64,000 nt of DNA from Gymnogyps californianus (Eukaryota; Chordata; Aves; Accipitriformes; Cathartidae): the NCBI RefSeq assembly GCF_018139145.2, contig NC_059486.1, positions 8,432,001 through 8,496,000 of the forward strand, given 5' to 3'. The number at the start of each line of letters is the position of its first letter. Within the stretch, counting starts at the first letter, position 1. Both the position numbers and the translations under genes were made by a program. The notes beneath the pieces are model-generated. The model saw only the letters and a program-made list of their open reading frames with translations, had not been told where the DNA came from and made no database searches. Below, piece by piece: positions 26,979 through 37,859 of this stretch.

Positions 26979-27008
26979 CTTATCGTCAATATCACTCTCG
27001 CTGTCACA
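26979..27008 (-). CDS. FBRSL1: 30-bp coding micro-exon of an AUTS2-family gene, probably FBRSL1
   Basis: Read on the minus strand, a long pyrimidine tract (27015-27040) and CCACAG lead into ten codons, TGT GAC AGC GAG AGT GAT ATT GAC GAT AAG. The donor GTAAGA follows directly. The exon is 30 nt, phase 0 at both ends, and encodes CDSESDIDDK. AUTS2 has an equivalent ten-residue stretch, CDSDSDQEEK, after Gly-Tyr-Phe and before a segment ending in Ser-Glu-Lys-Leu-Phe (from memory). The difference from AUTS2, which is very conserved, makes the paralogue FBRSL1 the better guess. AUTS2-family proteins are nuclear and linked to Polycomb PRC1 variants and transcription; this acidic Ser/Asp stretch lies in the N-terminal disordered part and has no catalytic role. 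Neighbouring exons were not found, so the flanking introns must be long. The exon itself is well supported; the paralogue assignment is inference. Confidence 0.75.
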
Positions 27009-27040
27009 CTGTGGATTAGAGAGAGAAAAAAAGATTTTGA
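27009..27040 (-). promoter_or_regulatory. 3' splice site and polypyrimidine tract of the micro-exon
   Basis: On the minus strand the tract runs as an almost unbroken T/C run of about 18 bases, then TAATCCACAG ending at 27009. The TCTAATC immediately upstream could serve as a close branch point. A strong tract is what a 30-nt exon needs for inclusion. The matching donor, AAG/GTAAGA, occupies 26973-26978. Confidence 0.75.
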
Positions 27041-30000
27041 GAAACACCTTTCTGTATAGGGATCTTTTGCATCATCCTCTTAAATCTTTAGGATAGCTGT
27101 TTATGATGTTCTCAGTTCAACGAAACACACTTTTGATGTTTGCAGTAATGCCTTTTAGATTGCTAGCACAAACCAGACAAAGCCAGTTTCTCTCTCCTTA
27201 CACAAAAATATGGTATACTCTTATTTGGATGGGGGAAAGCGAACTTTAAACAAAAAAGACAATCAGTGATGCATTATAATAACAACTGTAACATGAATAC
27301 CACAACAAAAAGCATGCCTTTTTATCATCCCAAATTGTGGAATATATAGTAACAGTTTTGCATTGCTTCACCTTGATAAGCACTTTGTCATCTAACAAGG
27401 AAACTGTGAAACTGGCAATCAATTTCTAATTTAATGAGTGGTACCAAGAATAGTAATTAAAATACATCATAAATTCTGGTACATTTTTTAGTTTGAATGA
27501 GATCACGATGCCAGGAGGAAGTGTTTACTTAAAGAGTTTTAGAGTGTAATCTCTTACAGCCTCTGAAAATGAAATGCTCTATTTTCACAGCACAAATGAT
27601 GGAAAGATAACTTGAGCACTGAACATTTCAGGACATGCACATCTTGTTGGCTGGAGCTGAGAAAGATTTACAATCGGGAACAAAAATAAATCTCTTGGTG
27701 TCTGTTATACTGACAGAAAGTGGCCAGTGCATTTTGTAGCTTTTGTGCACAACAGGAATTTTCTCCTTCAGCCAGCTGCTGCTGGGGATGGTCTGGGTGG
27801 GTTTCTGTAACTGGCGGCACCCTATCGAGTTCACTGGTTCAACAAGAGGGGACTCTGCAAGCCAGCAATGACAAGCTACAAATGGGGAAATGGTCCAAGA
27901 GAATGCACATGCTTTGGTGTCGTGAATGTAAAAGAAGGAATAGATCTGTTTGGTCATTTTGTCCAGCTCCTGCTCCTCGTGGAGCAGGGAGGGGGGATCT
28001 TTCCTGTCACATCCTTTTATCCTAAAGTTACAAAGCAGAAATTTCAGCTGTTACATTCTTGGTTTTCTGCAGATTTTTGAGAGATTATTTAACCTCTTCT
28101 TCTTCTTCTATTTGGCACGTGAAATGTTGACCCCAAAGACTTGAGGAACCTTTTACTCTTCAATTCTCTGAAACACACTGAGCACACGAAGAACCACGAT
28201 ACAGTGGAGGGGTCTCCCATGGTGATTCTGCAGTGAAGACTGCTCAGCTTCCCAACTGCCTCCTTATTTCCATTTAACTGCAGTGGAAACGCTTGGTTTA
28301 AGGAACCTGTTTTTCTATAGTCTTGACCAAGCAGAACTCTTTTTCTTTCAAAATGAAACCTTTTTACACTGCCCCACCTGATCCACAGCATGTTTTTCAC
28401 AGAGAAATCCAACTGTTTAGAGGGATGTGCACAGATCTAATTGTATCTGTAACCATTCTGGGAAAAAAAGGACCTGAAGCAAAAATGGAAGAAATTACAG
28501 GAAGGCAGGACACTGCTTTGAAGGGGCCGGGGAGCAGTGGGTGGGCAAGTCCTATGGGAATAACCAGGGTTAATGGCAGCAGACTGCATTAAGCCCTAGC
28601 CAATTACTTTGTGCATGGAAGGCAAGAACATCAGATAGCCACATCTTTAGCAAATACCTTCCCGTAAGCTGTTTGTGCCTTTTTTGGGGACTTCTATTCC
28701 GTCACTGAGCTTTATGGAAATTATTATAGGAAACACAGTTTCTGTTTTTTCACAAACCAGACACTCAGATCAAAAGTAAAATGAGCCCTGATAAATCATC
28801 AGCAGCAGCCATTCGCTGACTTTCCCAAACCCATGCCATGTAACCACGAACAATTAGAAGTCTCTGCTCTGGGCCTGGAACAGGACTAATTGTCCATCAC
28901 CACTGAGACAGGCTGAAACAGGTTTGCTGGGCAAAGGCTGCCCCAGTACCTGCTGCATTTGTGCTTGCTCAAGACAGTGCTAATTCATGCTGACAAAGCA
29001 ACACATTCATCAAAAACAAGGTGGGGGGCGGGGGGAAGATGCAGTCACAGCAGTACACTTATTATTTACATGCTCCTGAGAAACTCCGGCTGACTCAAGG
29101 GAAGCCTTTCACTTCCACCCGAGGGGCTCAGATCAAGTCAGAATGCTACAGGGAGCGTGTATTCCCCCAAATTACTAGCATAATTGAGTGGGTCATGAAG
29201 ACCATGTTATTTTACCCTTTAAACCTGGTCTACGCTAAAGTATCCTACGTTACCATTTTAATCATTGTGCTCATTCAACCTGCACACTCATATTTTAGAG
29301 GCAGAATATTTTGATAATGTGATTCAACCTGCACAGTTCAGACTAAAGCATGTTACAATGGAATTACACCTATCACAAAAACGGCATAAAAATTAGTCAG
29401 TACACTCAGCCCTGTGTTGCTTAAAATGGTATGGTTAGGCAACACTAATACAAATTTTAATTCTTACAGGGCCTTAAAGAATGATACACTGAATAATAAT
29501 AAAAAACCCAAATAAATTAAACTCAGAAATATATTGACTAGAAAACATTTAAAATTATCATTAAAACTCAGATGCTTTTGCCTATGAGCCCTGGTTTAAT
29601 AAAACCACAGTATTGTAAACCTTAATAAATTTAGCTTAAAAATATTTGAGAGCAGATGTAAACCATTTTGGGGCACTTTAGTAACCATTATTATTCAAAT
29701 ACAACATAGTATTTTAGTCTTGCACTCTGTTTTTGTAACAAAACTTGTCTTCCTATTTCTTACTGCATTACGATATTTAAAAAAAAGAGGACAGGCTTTT
29801 TGTTGAAAACAGATTTGACTTCAAAAATTTGTACGCCTATAATGAGTATAAAAACCTATTACAGATGGTTTGCATTACTAAAAGGTGCAGAATTGCTTTA
29901 TTTAGATGCCTACTTTTGCTTTGTACCAATATGCAACTTTGTCTCGTAGATAAGTGAAAGTTGCAAAAAGCCAGTGAACCATCAAATACACATGCTAAAT

Positions 30001-30859
30001 TTTATAAACAGACATACAAATGAAGCAAACATCTACTCTCTGAGGATACATTTTTCCCCATTCAGGATCTGTAAATACTCCATAATTAATTGTTTTTAAA
30101 ATGGAAAGGACAGCAAAGAATTTTGTTTCATTTTAGCTTACATCTTCCTTACTTTCATCATGACTGCATCAGTCTTGCAACTGAAGAAGCCAGCGGGGCT
30201 GTGGATGCAGATCCACACGCGAACGCGGCTCTGTGTGGACACAGAACCCACCGTGCAGCTGCGACTGCAAGATGGGTGCTTTAAAAAACGTATTTCTGAC
30301 AGCAAGTTGCATAATTTCTTGTTTGCCTTACAAAATAGTTGTCCTCTTCCACCCCTCCCAGCCGCGTAGGACTCACTCATGCACACAAACTGTCCCCGTA
30401 TTGATTCCTACTGTGTGGCTTTTAAACCACCAAAATACCACATCTTAATCCATGTGAGAATGAAGTCCCAAACTGACCCAAAGCTACTGAGCAGTCTACA
30501 TGATGAGAGATTGTGAGGGAAGAATTAACACACTATTATTTATAAAATTTGGACTTCTGCTTAACATACAGCATCCTGGAAAATCGAAAGCTTGAGACTC
30601 ATGGCTACCAACCCATGTTAATCTCCCACCGACTCCTGAAGAAAATACAGCCAGCTTTGGTGGAAAAAACCCCCAAGCTTCAGAATTCACTTACGTTTTC
30701 TTCTTTTTATTTTAAAGAAAAAGGCTCCCACATTTGCACTGAGAAACAGGAACCCACAGGCTGCTGAACACGCAACAGCACTGAAAAAAACAACATCAGC
30801 AAAACCAAACCTGCCCGGACAGATCTGCGAAAAACAGAACCACTGCTGACCCCTTCCCT
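27041..30859. other. Intron upstream of the micro-exon
   Basis: No further exon recognised on the minus strand. Open frames of about 100 codons around 27.6-28.6 kb have no domain and overlap in several phases. The sequence from 29.3 to 30.1 kb is very AT-rich. No RNA gene or repeat family was seen. Confidence 0.5.
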
Positions 30860-31225
30860 TCGGGGGGGTGTTAAAAAACACGATTTCAATGGGCTGGTTC
30901 AGTTTCTGTGGTAACAGCCTTCAGTCTCCGCGCATCCGCTCTTCTCCAGCCCCCTCCCCTCCGCTGCCCGCCCCTGCAAAGCCCTGGGTCGACAAAGAGA
31001 GACCAAAGCTGGTGCATTGCATCGCCGGGATGTTTAAATGAATAATGAAGTCATAGGAGAAACTTTGGTTTGACCCAGAGGATTTTCTGTGTCTTAAAAG
31101 ACAACTTAGTGTGGCCTGGCAAGGAGGAGGCCGGTGGCGCTCCCTCCTGAGGGCCAAGCAGGCCAAGGCCGCGCGGGCTCCTCGCCACCCGGCCAGGGCT
31201 CAGCGCTCACCTCCCACGCAGCTGT
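30860..31225. promoter_or_regulatory. CpG-rich patch inside AT-rich intron
   Basis: CpG dinucleotides are clustered here (CTCCGCGCATCCGC, GGCCGCGCGGGC, CGCCACCCGGCC and others), in contrast to the flanks. It could be an intronic CpG island, an alternative promoter or a tethered enhancer. I see no TATA box or clear initiator. Repeat-free AT-richer sequence at 31015-31110 lies inside it. Confidence 0.4.
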
Positions 31226-31254
31226 TGTCGGAGGGACAAAAGCCCTTGTCAAAA

Positions 31255-31560
31255 CAAAAAAGTTAAAGAAAATGTGGAGAATGGCAACTGTTGACAGCTA
31301 CGGGGGCTCATTGAAAGACAAAAGCTTCAATTACCTGGATTTTTCTAAAGGCCTGTTAACACTCCTGGTCTATAAGCGAAACTGTAAACAGCCATTGTGC
31401 CGGGTTCATAAAGGCTCCTAAAAGGATTATTCACTGGGTTGTGCCAATTGCCTCACAATTCCACCAAGAATGTTTGCAAAGCTGACCTCTAATTGTGCCG
31501 CTTTCTGGAAACAATTTCTTGCAGTGACAGATTCCAGTCAGAAAAAGCCTCCCGTAAGGT
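31255..31560. promoter_or_regulatory. Conserved-noncoding-like element
   Basis: Repeat-free DNA dense in developmental transcription-factor cores: TTGACAGCT (MEIS/TGIF type), GACAAAAGC and CATTG (SOX type), CAATTACC and TAATTG (homeodomain) and TGACCTCT (nuclear receptor half-site). There are no sustained coding frames across it. The texture is that of a vertebrate conserved element. The call rests on appearance only. Confidence 0.4.
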
Positions 31561-33064
31561 AAAGTTAAGCAGAAATAACACATAATTCAGGTAGAATTGG
31601 CTCAGTGCGCTGTAAAAAGGCCCTGCCCCTCCCTCCTTTTTCCCCCTTCTGCCCCACAGAGGAGGACGCAAATCTTGCAGATGTGGGCCCTCCACCCGCG
31701 AAGACCCAGCACCAAAAAGACTCTGCCAAACCGGCCGTGGGTTCACCAGGACAGGGCACAATCTGGCGGCGGCTGCTGCCAACGGACAGTGCTCTGGATG
31801 AAGGTTCAGGCTCGAGATGAAGTAGGGAGTGAAACAGTAAGAAAAGCTGGTGCTTTCCTAATCTCCACCTAAGCAACTGCAGCAACTCCACCATCCCCTC
31901 TGTCCCACCTGTTCCCCTGTTGCACCCAAAAGACAGAGCTGCCATATGTGTAGACCAGGCCCTGTGGCTTCTCTTTCCTTTTGACAGCTGAGGTGGAAAT
32001 TCACATTTCAAGAACCCCCTCCATTATGCCTTTCCCATGGGGCAAGGACTTACAATGCGTTCCATCACTTGCTCGTACAAATCCTCTCAACAGGGGAGAA
32101 AGATGGACTTGTGGCTACTGTAAAACACAGCCAATGGCGTATTTGGAGAAGGGCCTTCTCTTACCATGGAGACGTAGGTGCCACCAGTAGCACACCTGCC
32201 TGCACTGAACTACAAATAAACCTCTAAGCCCTCCCTCATCCCAAACAAGCTAAGGTTGAAACGGGCAATACGAACATTACCTGCTGTGGTTCACATGACA
32301 TACAAGCATAAATCAGATCACTCCACATAACAGCAATGGATACTGCAGAGGTTTGTGTCACTGCAAATAAAGCTAGATCTCCGCTACAAAGGTTTTCTGG
32401 CGGACCTAGAGTCAGAGGTGTTCAGTAGTGTCACTGCTCTACCACAGCATTCAAGGAATTAGCACAGCTGCAGCGTGTTTTAGCCAGGTAAGTTTAGGTC
32501 TTTTGAGTGCAGAAGGGGAGCAGGCCTGGAATGAGGTATGCATAGATTTTTTCCAAAAAAGCAGCATCAGCAGAAGTAGTATGTAGCCTCTGCGCTCTGG
32601 GACACCTCCACTGGCACCTGGCTCCTTGCAATCTATACTACAATTGTTTGTACTGTGATTCTGGATGTTTTCTGGTGAGTTTAAGAACCATGAAAACATC
32701 CTCTGACTCTTTTCTTACCCCCAACGTTTTAACTTCCAGATCACTAAGTTTTTCTTCACATAATAAAAGTGCTACATTGATTAACATGAAATCATATACT
32801 CACATAAACTGCCTCCTGCCAGGAATGAGAGCTCCAACAAACGAAAACAAAAACAAAAACAACCCAAGTCTCGCAAGACTGCAACAAGATTGGCAACACT
32901 TGGGTGTTATGTCATCAGTTAGGTGCAGAGAAACACTCTGTTATGTGAAATGGGGCCACATCCTCCAAGCTTTTGAGAATTGCACAGAAGTCACCTCAGC
33001 TTATTCATGTAAATGCAGTATCTCCTATTCCCTCCAAAACCAGAGGTTTATGATCTAGGTCGTG
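31561..33064. other. Non-coding, mildly GC-rich then AT-rich
   Basis: Open frames exist on both strands at 31.49-32.01 kb (up to 148 codons on minus), which fits low stop density in GC-rich DNA. A possible plus-strand exon at 31660-31803 is discussed as a finding. The rest shows only an (AAAAC)n run at 32843-32862. Confidence 0.4.
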
Positions 33065-33165
33065 CCTACACAGCCTCAAGGCTATAGGGCCCCATTGTGT
33101 TAGACACTATACAGCACAGAAGTTACAGGTTCCTGCCCAAACAGCTGACAGAAAGGCTTGTTTTT
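33065..33165 (-). repeat. L2 LINE 3'-end fragment, copy 1
   Basis: On the plus strand GGGCCCCATTGTGTTAGACAC is followed by TATACAGC and by GTTCCTGCCCAAACAGCTGACA. This is the reverse complement of the L2 3' UTR (usual form on plus: 'ggccccattgtgctaggcactgtaca ... gtccctgccccaaagagcttaca'). The order and spacing both fit. Confidence 0.6.
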
Positions 33166-33194
33166 TCTTTGCACACAAACACACATACCTACAG

Positions 33195-33330
33195 ATATTA
33201 TTTATATTATGATTAAGCAGAGGGTGATAGACATCTAAGCTAGCCGTGTGAAAAAACAGATCCCAGCCGGAGGGACATGTAATCTAACCAGTCTACCTGC
33301 AACTAAAATTGTCTGGGGAAGTGTAAGGCT
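33195..33330 (-). repeat. L2 LINE 3'-end fragment, copy 2
   Basis: ATTATTTATATTATGATTAAG resembles the reversed L2 terminus. About 60 bases on, ACAGATCCCAGCCGGAGGGA with CATGTAATCTAA fits 'gtccctgcccggaggagcttacaatctaa'. It has the same orientation as copy 1 and is more eroded. The two may be separate insertions or a small duplication. Confidence 0.45.
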
Positions 33331-33539
33331 GAGAGAAGAGGAGGCAAAAATATTAAATATGCAGTCTATAATATTACAATGCAAGCTGGCACGGTAGAAT
33401 ATATATATAAAAAGTTGCATAGAATATACGAACAGTGTAGATACCTACGGAGCTTGCACACCCACTCACGCAGTCCCAGAGGATGGCCATGTTACTGCTA
33501 TCTTATTATTTCCAACCATATTTAGTTACTGAATTTTCT

Positions 33540-34985
33540 TTTAATAGCGAGGCTCGGGGAAGCATTAGGCTTAAATCCTGGTTTGTTAATGTTTCTTTTA
33601 AAGGAAGAAGTAAAATGAAGCCTATTTTTAAGAGCCCTCCCCCTCTCCCTGTCCTCTGAGCTAACTTCCCAGGAGCTGCTCGCAGCAGCAGCGCGTATGG
33701 ATATGCGCTTGTGTGTGCAGGGGGAGGGTGTTGTTTCCTATTAAGTCTGGCATCGGATTCATGTCTGCAGGGGCTTGCTTAAGATGATAGGAAGAGTTTT
33801 ATCATGAGCCAGACTGACAGAAAAGCCTGCTAATGGGACTTGAGGCATACACAGGAAAGAAAGTGCCAAAACATTAAGCTACCGCCAAGTGTCAGAGGGC
33901 CACTGATTTATTGCAGCAATTTTGCCACTGTGTCCTTTATAAGGTCCCACAAGTCCTTCCTCCTGGCAAGAAGCTGTGAGCTGCTGCAGCTCAGGGAGAA
34001 GTTTAGATCCAGAGCGCAGAAAGTGTCCAAGCGAAAGGCGGGGGCCGGGGGGAGGACGGAAATCGAATGTTGACTTGAACTTGCCCCAGGCAGCAGAGTC
34101 CTCTTAGCTCCACTGCCTCCCTGACAGTTTGATGAAATGAGTCAGGGCCTCCCTATGGCTAGACCAGCTCAGGCTTCCAAGTGCCGGGGTAGAGCTGTAA
34201 GAAACAGATTGAGCCTCAGGGCAGCAATTTTTTTTTTTTTCTTCCCTTTCTCTCCTCAGCATTTGGCTGGGGGAAGGGGGAGGTTATGAGCACTACAGAT
34301 GTATAGGTTGAGCCTTTGTCTGCGGAGGGGGAGGGCGAGGGGGAGAGAGAAGAACAGCAAGAGAGTATTAGCTATGGCAGCTGAGAATAGCCCTGAGCAC
34401 TATAACTAATTTTGAGGGGCAGTGATGCATTGTACGGGCTATGTGCTGTTTGGTCTGAGGGGGCCCCTGTTGTGAAGCAGCAATCAAGAGGACATTTTGT
34501 TAAGTGACCAACAGCTGTCATCTGCAAGCCCAGAGTAGGGAAGGAGGGAGCAAGGGGGAGGGAAAAAGAAAGGGGGGGAAAAAAAAAAAGAGCATTTGTC
34601 CCTTGGAGGCAGAGCACATTAATCCACCAATCTGCCACAGCTTTAACTCTAAAAGTGCTCGGTGCCTCCGAAGAGCCGAACTCCACTCCATCAGCCACCC
34701 GGAGAGATGGGTACCTCTCACCCTGCTTCAGCCTGCCAGACGCAGGGAGCTTCCCTACCTCTGCGGGTCGAAGAGCCGACGCTAAAAATACTGTTTAAGT
34801 CTCTTTTCATTCCATAAAATTGAGTTGATCTGCTGCAGCTTAGGGTCAATCCCTCAAGGACTGTTTTTTCCCCCCTTCCCTTTTCCTTAGCACTCATAAA
34901 TTAATCAGGAAGACCCTGACTAAGTCATTTCATGCTGTACAACATAAAAGAAAGTCCCCTGATGATCCATGCAAGGATCTATTAA
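33540..34985. promoter_or_regulatory. Large conserved-noncoding-like block
   Basis: About 1.4 kb of repeat-free sequence with many factor-like sites. They include a full MEF2 consensus CTATTTTTAA (33622-33631), FOX-type TGTTAATGTTTC, GATA-type GATGATAGG, an AP-1 site TGAGTCA (34138-34144), the E-box cluster ACAGCTGTCATCTG (34511-34524) and a second MEF2-like CTAAAAATA. T-runs and G-rich purine tracts break it up. It lies within the same inferred intron, upstream of the micro-exon. It may be several elements, not one. Conservation was not tested. Confidence 0.4.
34537..34592 (+). repeat. Polypurine tract with G-quadruplex motif
   Basis: 56 bases are purine except one C. Within 34538-34562 there are four runs of three or more G separated by 5, 5 and 1 bases, which meets the usual G4 pattern. 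The 3' part is G7 followed by A11. Confidence 0.6.
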
Positions 34986-34989
34986 AAGC

Positions 34990-35051
34990 GGGAGGAGGGA
35001 GGGAGGAAGGGTTAGGGAAGAGGGAGAAAAGGGAGAGGGGGAAGGAAAAAA
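34990..35051 (+). repeat. Second polypurine, G-quadruplex-capable tract
   Basis: 62 bases are purine except a TT at 35012-35013. GGG runs are separated by AGGA, A and AGGAA at its start, a G4 pattern. Long polypurine tracts can also form triplex DNA. It closes the regulatory-looking block. Confidence 0.6.
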
Positions 35052-37199
35052 TCTCAACCTTTTTGATATTTTAGGATAAAAGCTGGAGGACTTTGTTACA
35101 AATTCTAGCCAACATCAAAACACCTTAAATAATTCAAAGAACATGTTAAAGGGAAGAAACTGAATGTTGCTCTGATGTTCAGTTGATGCAACGCAGAATA
35201 TTACCCAAAACAGCACAGCCTGTTAAAGGAGACAGCAGCCTTGAGCATTTCAGTTCTTAAGAAAAATGTCAGAACCTGTAAAAATCATAATTTCCAGCAA
35301 CTTTTTTTTTTTTCTTCATGATATAAACTCAGCGAGACTGAAATGTAGGTTTCTGACAAGCTGTTAACAAGACAACTTTAGAAATCTGTCTGGAGCTCTC
35401 AGGGAGATGGGCTGCCATTTCACTGCTTCGAAGAAGTTCATGACATGACAAGCAAAAATCAGGGAACAGAGACCTAAAAACCACAGTGTAATTTTCATTT
35501 GCTTCTGTCGTGAAAGAATTCAAGCAGAAATATTAGAAGGCTGCACAACTAAAAAAGCCAGCAACTGGAAAATCATTGCTGTGGTTTGACAAGCACATCT
35601 TTTATGCTGAAAATGGCTTCTTTATTATTACACCTATATACAGGAAAGCACTTTTGGAAAAAAAGGGATAATCACAAATTATTCCTTGAGATCTACAAAG
35701 TAAGATCTGCAGCTGCCTACTTTCAAGCCAAGATCTAAAAATGACCTAGTTCATGGGAGAGAGTGACCGACCCATCTTGAAAAAGCTGTAAGAGCCACTA
35801 GATTTCTCTTGGTTTCCCACATCTCTGTCCTTCCCCCCCCATAGGAAAGGTAGAAATATCTTTCCAGAATGCAATCGTTTATTGGACCCCACACAGATGA
35901 ATGTTGCTACATAAGCATTTAATAAAGACACATTCATTAAAAATAGAAAAGTCAGCATCCAATGCCATCTACACAGCAACGTTTGTTCCACATTCAAGAG
36001 AGGCTTTCTGGCTGGTTTACCATATTACACCTCCTACTTTAGGCCTTAAAATACCAGTATAATGCTTTTCCATAATTTTTGGATGATTTAATGATGTCTT
36101 TTCCAGAATCAATCTATTCTACTCTATGGTTAGAAAAAAGTAGATGGATCGATTGATCAATCGATCTTCATATAATAGATCTCTTTCAATATATAATCTC
36201 TCTCCCTCCCTCTCTCTCACTATTTGGACTCATTCTAAGTATTTAATGGTAGGTTGATATAGCTGCCTTGAAGTCAATTTACTGATTGTGATTGACTCAT
36301 TATATCCATGGTTGCAGAATCTTGGTACCCTTGGGATGGATGCTTTGGGAAACCCAAAGACAGCCAGCTGCATACATACAATCTTATGCTTAATTTCAGC
36401 CTGTATTTGCCAAGAGAGAGAGAGACTGGACAATGCAGGAGGTCATTTTCACTTGCAACGCCTATGATTATACCAAGGGGTAATGTGAATTACGGGCCAA
36501 ATTTAGCCCAGCATTTGCAAGGACCACAGAAATAATGAACTGAAGCTTTTTCACCTCTTTCCTATTTCAACTCATTTCCACACGGCTCTGGTGGTGCGAT
36601 CCTACAGCCATGCTTGGGTAATTGAAAGGACAGTGCACGCAAAGTTGAATGGCTGACACTGCATTTCACCAATTTACGAAATGGAGGAGACTCTGACAAG
36701 AAAAGAGATGCAGTTTACTTCTCTTCTGAAGTGCTCACAAGTTCTTTTCATTCTCCCCTCGCTTGGGCATTGGGTCATCTGTCACTCATTTTCTTTTCAT
36801 TAGACAGACACTCTTGGAGACATTACAGCTTCAGTGCTGTATGTGGGTTTTCACTAAGGAACCAGAGTAACATCCATTACTTTCTTATTCTACAGTTTTA
36901 AGCTATGGCTAACGCCATTTGCTTGCAAGAGAGATCTTGCCTTGCTGCCTTGCCTTTACCATGAGCCTTCTGGCTTGGAGTTACCTCGGCCCCCCTGCCC
37001 CAGCTGCTATGGTCCCTCACGCTCTCCAGGGAGGAGCAGAAACCAAGAGAGGATTTGCAGTGACTCACAGCACAGAGCAACTCTAATTTTTTTTAATGCA
37101 AGAATGCCTAGACAGGATATGTCCAATAGAAGAAAAGTGGCTTAAAGCCATTATTTACAATGAGAGGCTGCTGCAGTTTGGAGGGGGGGTTATAAGCTT
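35052..37199. other. Intron, nothing coding recognised
   Basis: AT-rich sequence with T-runs at 35300 and a C/T-rich patch at 36197-36219. The palindrome at 36147 is listed separately. No exon or repeat family recognised. Confidence 0.45.
36147..36166. repeat. 20-bp perfect palindrome
   Basis: GATCGATTGA joined to its exact reverse complement, with no spacer. It contains GATC four times in overlapping or adjacent positions. It could extrude as a small cruciform, or be a chance run of short ATCG units. Confidence 0.75.
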
Positions 37200-37610
37200 T
37201 CTTTAAAATTAAGGAGGAGTTTAGGACTTAATATGGATATAGCCAAAAGCCACTTTAACCATAATGATCTATGTAGTAATTCCCCACTTACTATAAACAT
37301 CAGTTTTCTTCTTCTATTTGGACTGCAAATCTAGTCCATTACTATGCCATGTCCACGTCATTATGGAGTCACCAAAAAGTACTCGGCCACTACAAAATAA
37401 CAGGATTTATTAAAGTACCCCTGCTCTAATGGAAAGCATTTAGTCATTCTCAGCTCTCTGACTCCATGGTATGTGACTCTGTTTGGAAGTTTTATTTACA
37501 TATTTATTTAGGGGAGAACATGCACGGCTGTATTCCCTTGGTGCAGAACCATTATCAGCTGCAGGAAGCTGTTAGAGGGGATTTCAGCATGGAACTCAGG
37601 AGGAAAGGCA
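37200..37610. promoter_or_regulatory. Conserved-noncoding-like stretch
   Basis: Repeat-free DNA with closely packed cores: ATAATGATC, AGTAATTCCCC, CACGTCATTATGG, GGATTTATTAAAG, TTATTTACATATTTATTTA (FOX-type) and ATTATCAGCTGC. Texture only; no conservation test was possible. Confidence 0.3.
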
Positions 37611-37737
37611 TTTAATACCTTAGTATCCTGCTTAGTAACAGTCACCCCCCAGAATGAGGGTGATGGATTTCTGGTTATGAAACTTGCTGTGGTTTGTTAC
37701 AACTGATTCACGTGAATGTTTATTTCTTTTTTTTTTA

Positions 37738-37754
37738 TACACACACACACACTT
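37738..37754. repeat. Short (AC)n microsatellite after a T-run
   Basis: A T10 run, TATA and then eight AC units. It is a normal simple repeat. Confidence 0.8.
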
Positions 37755-37859
37755 TTTCTCATGCTGCCAACTTCCTTCTTCCTTACTTCTCCCGGTAAGT
37801 CCAAGCGGCGCAGCAAAAAAAGAACATACTAGGCTATGCATGAAGACATCCACCTGATG

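Noticed and set aside
31565..32011. 148-codon open frame on minus, same strand as the inferred gene
   Set aside because: GC-rich DNA with few stops gives open frames on both strands here. No splice donor or acceptor fits it and it lacks AUTS2-family phrases.
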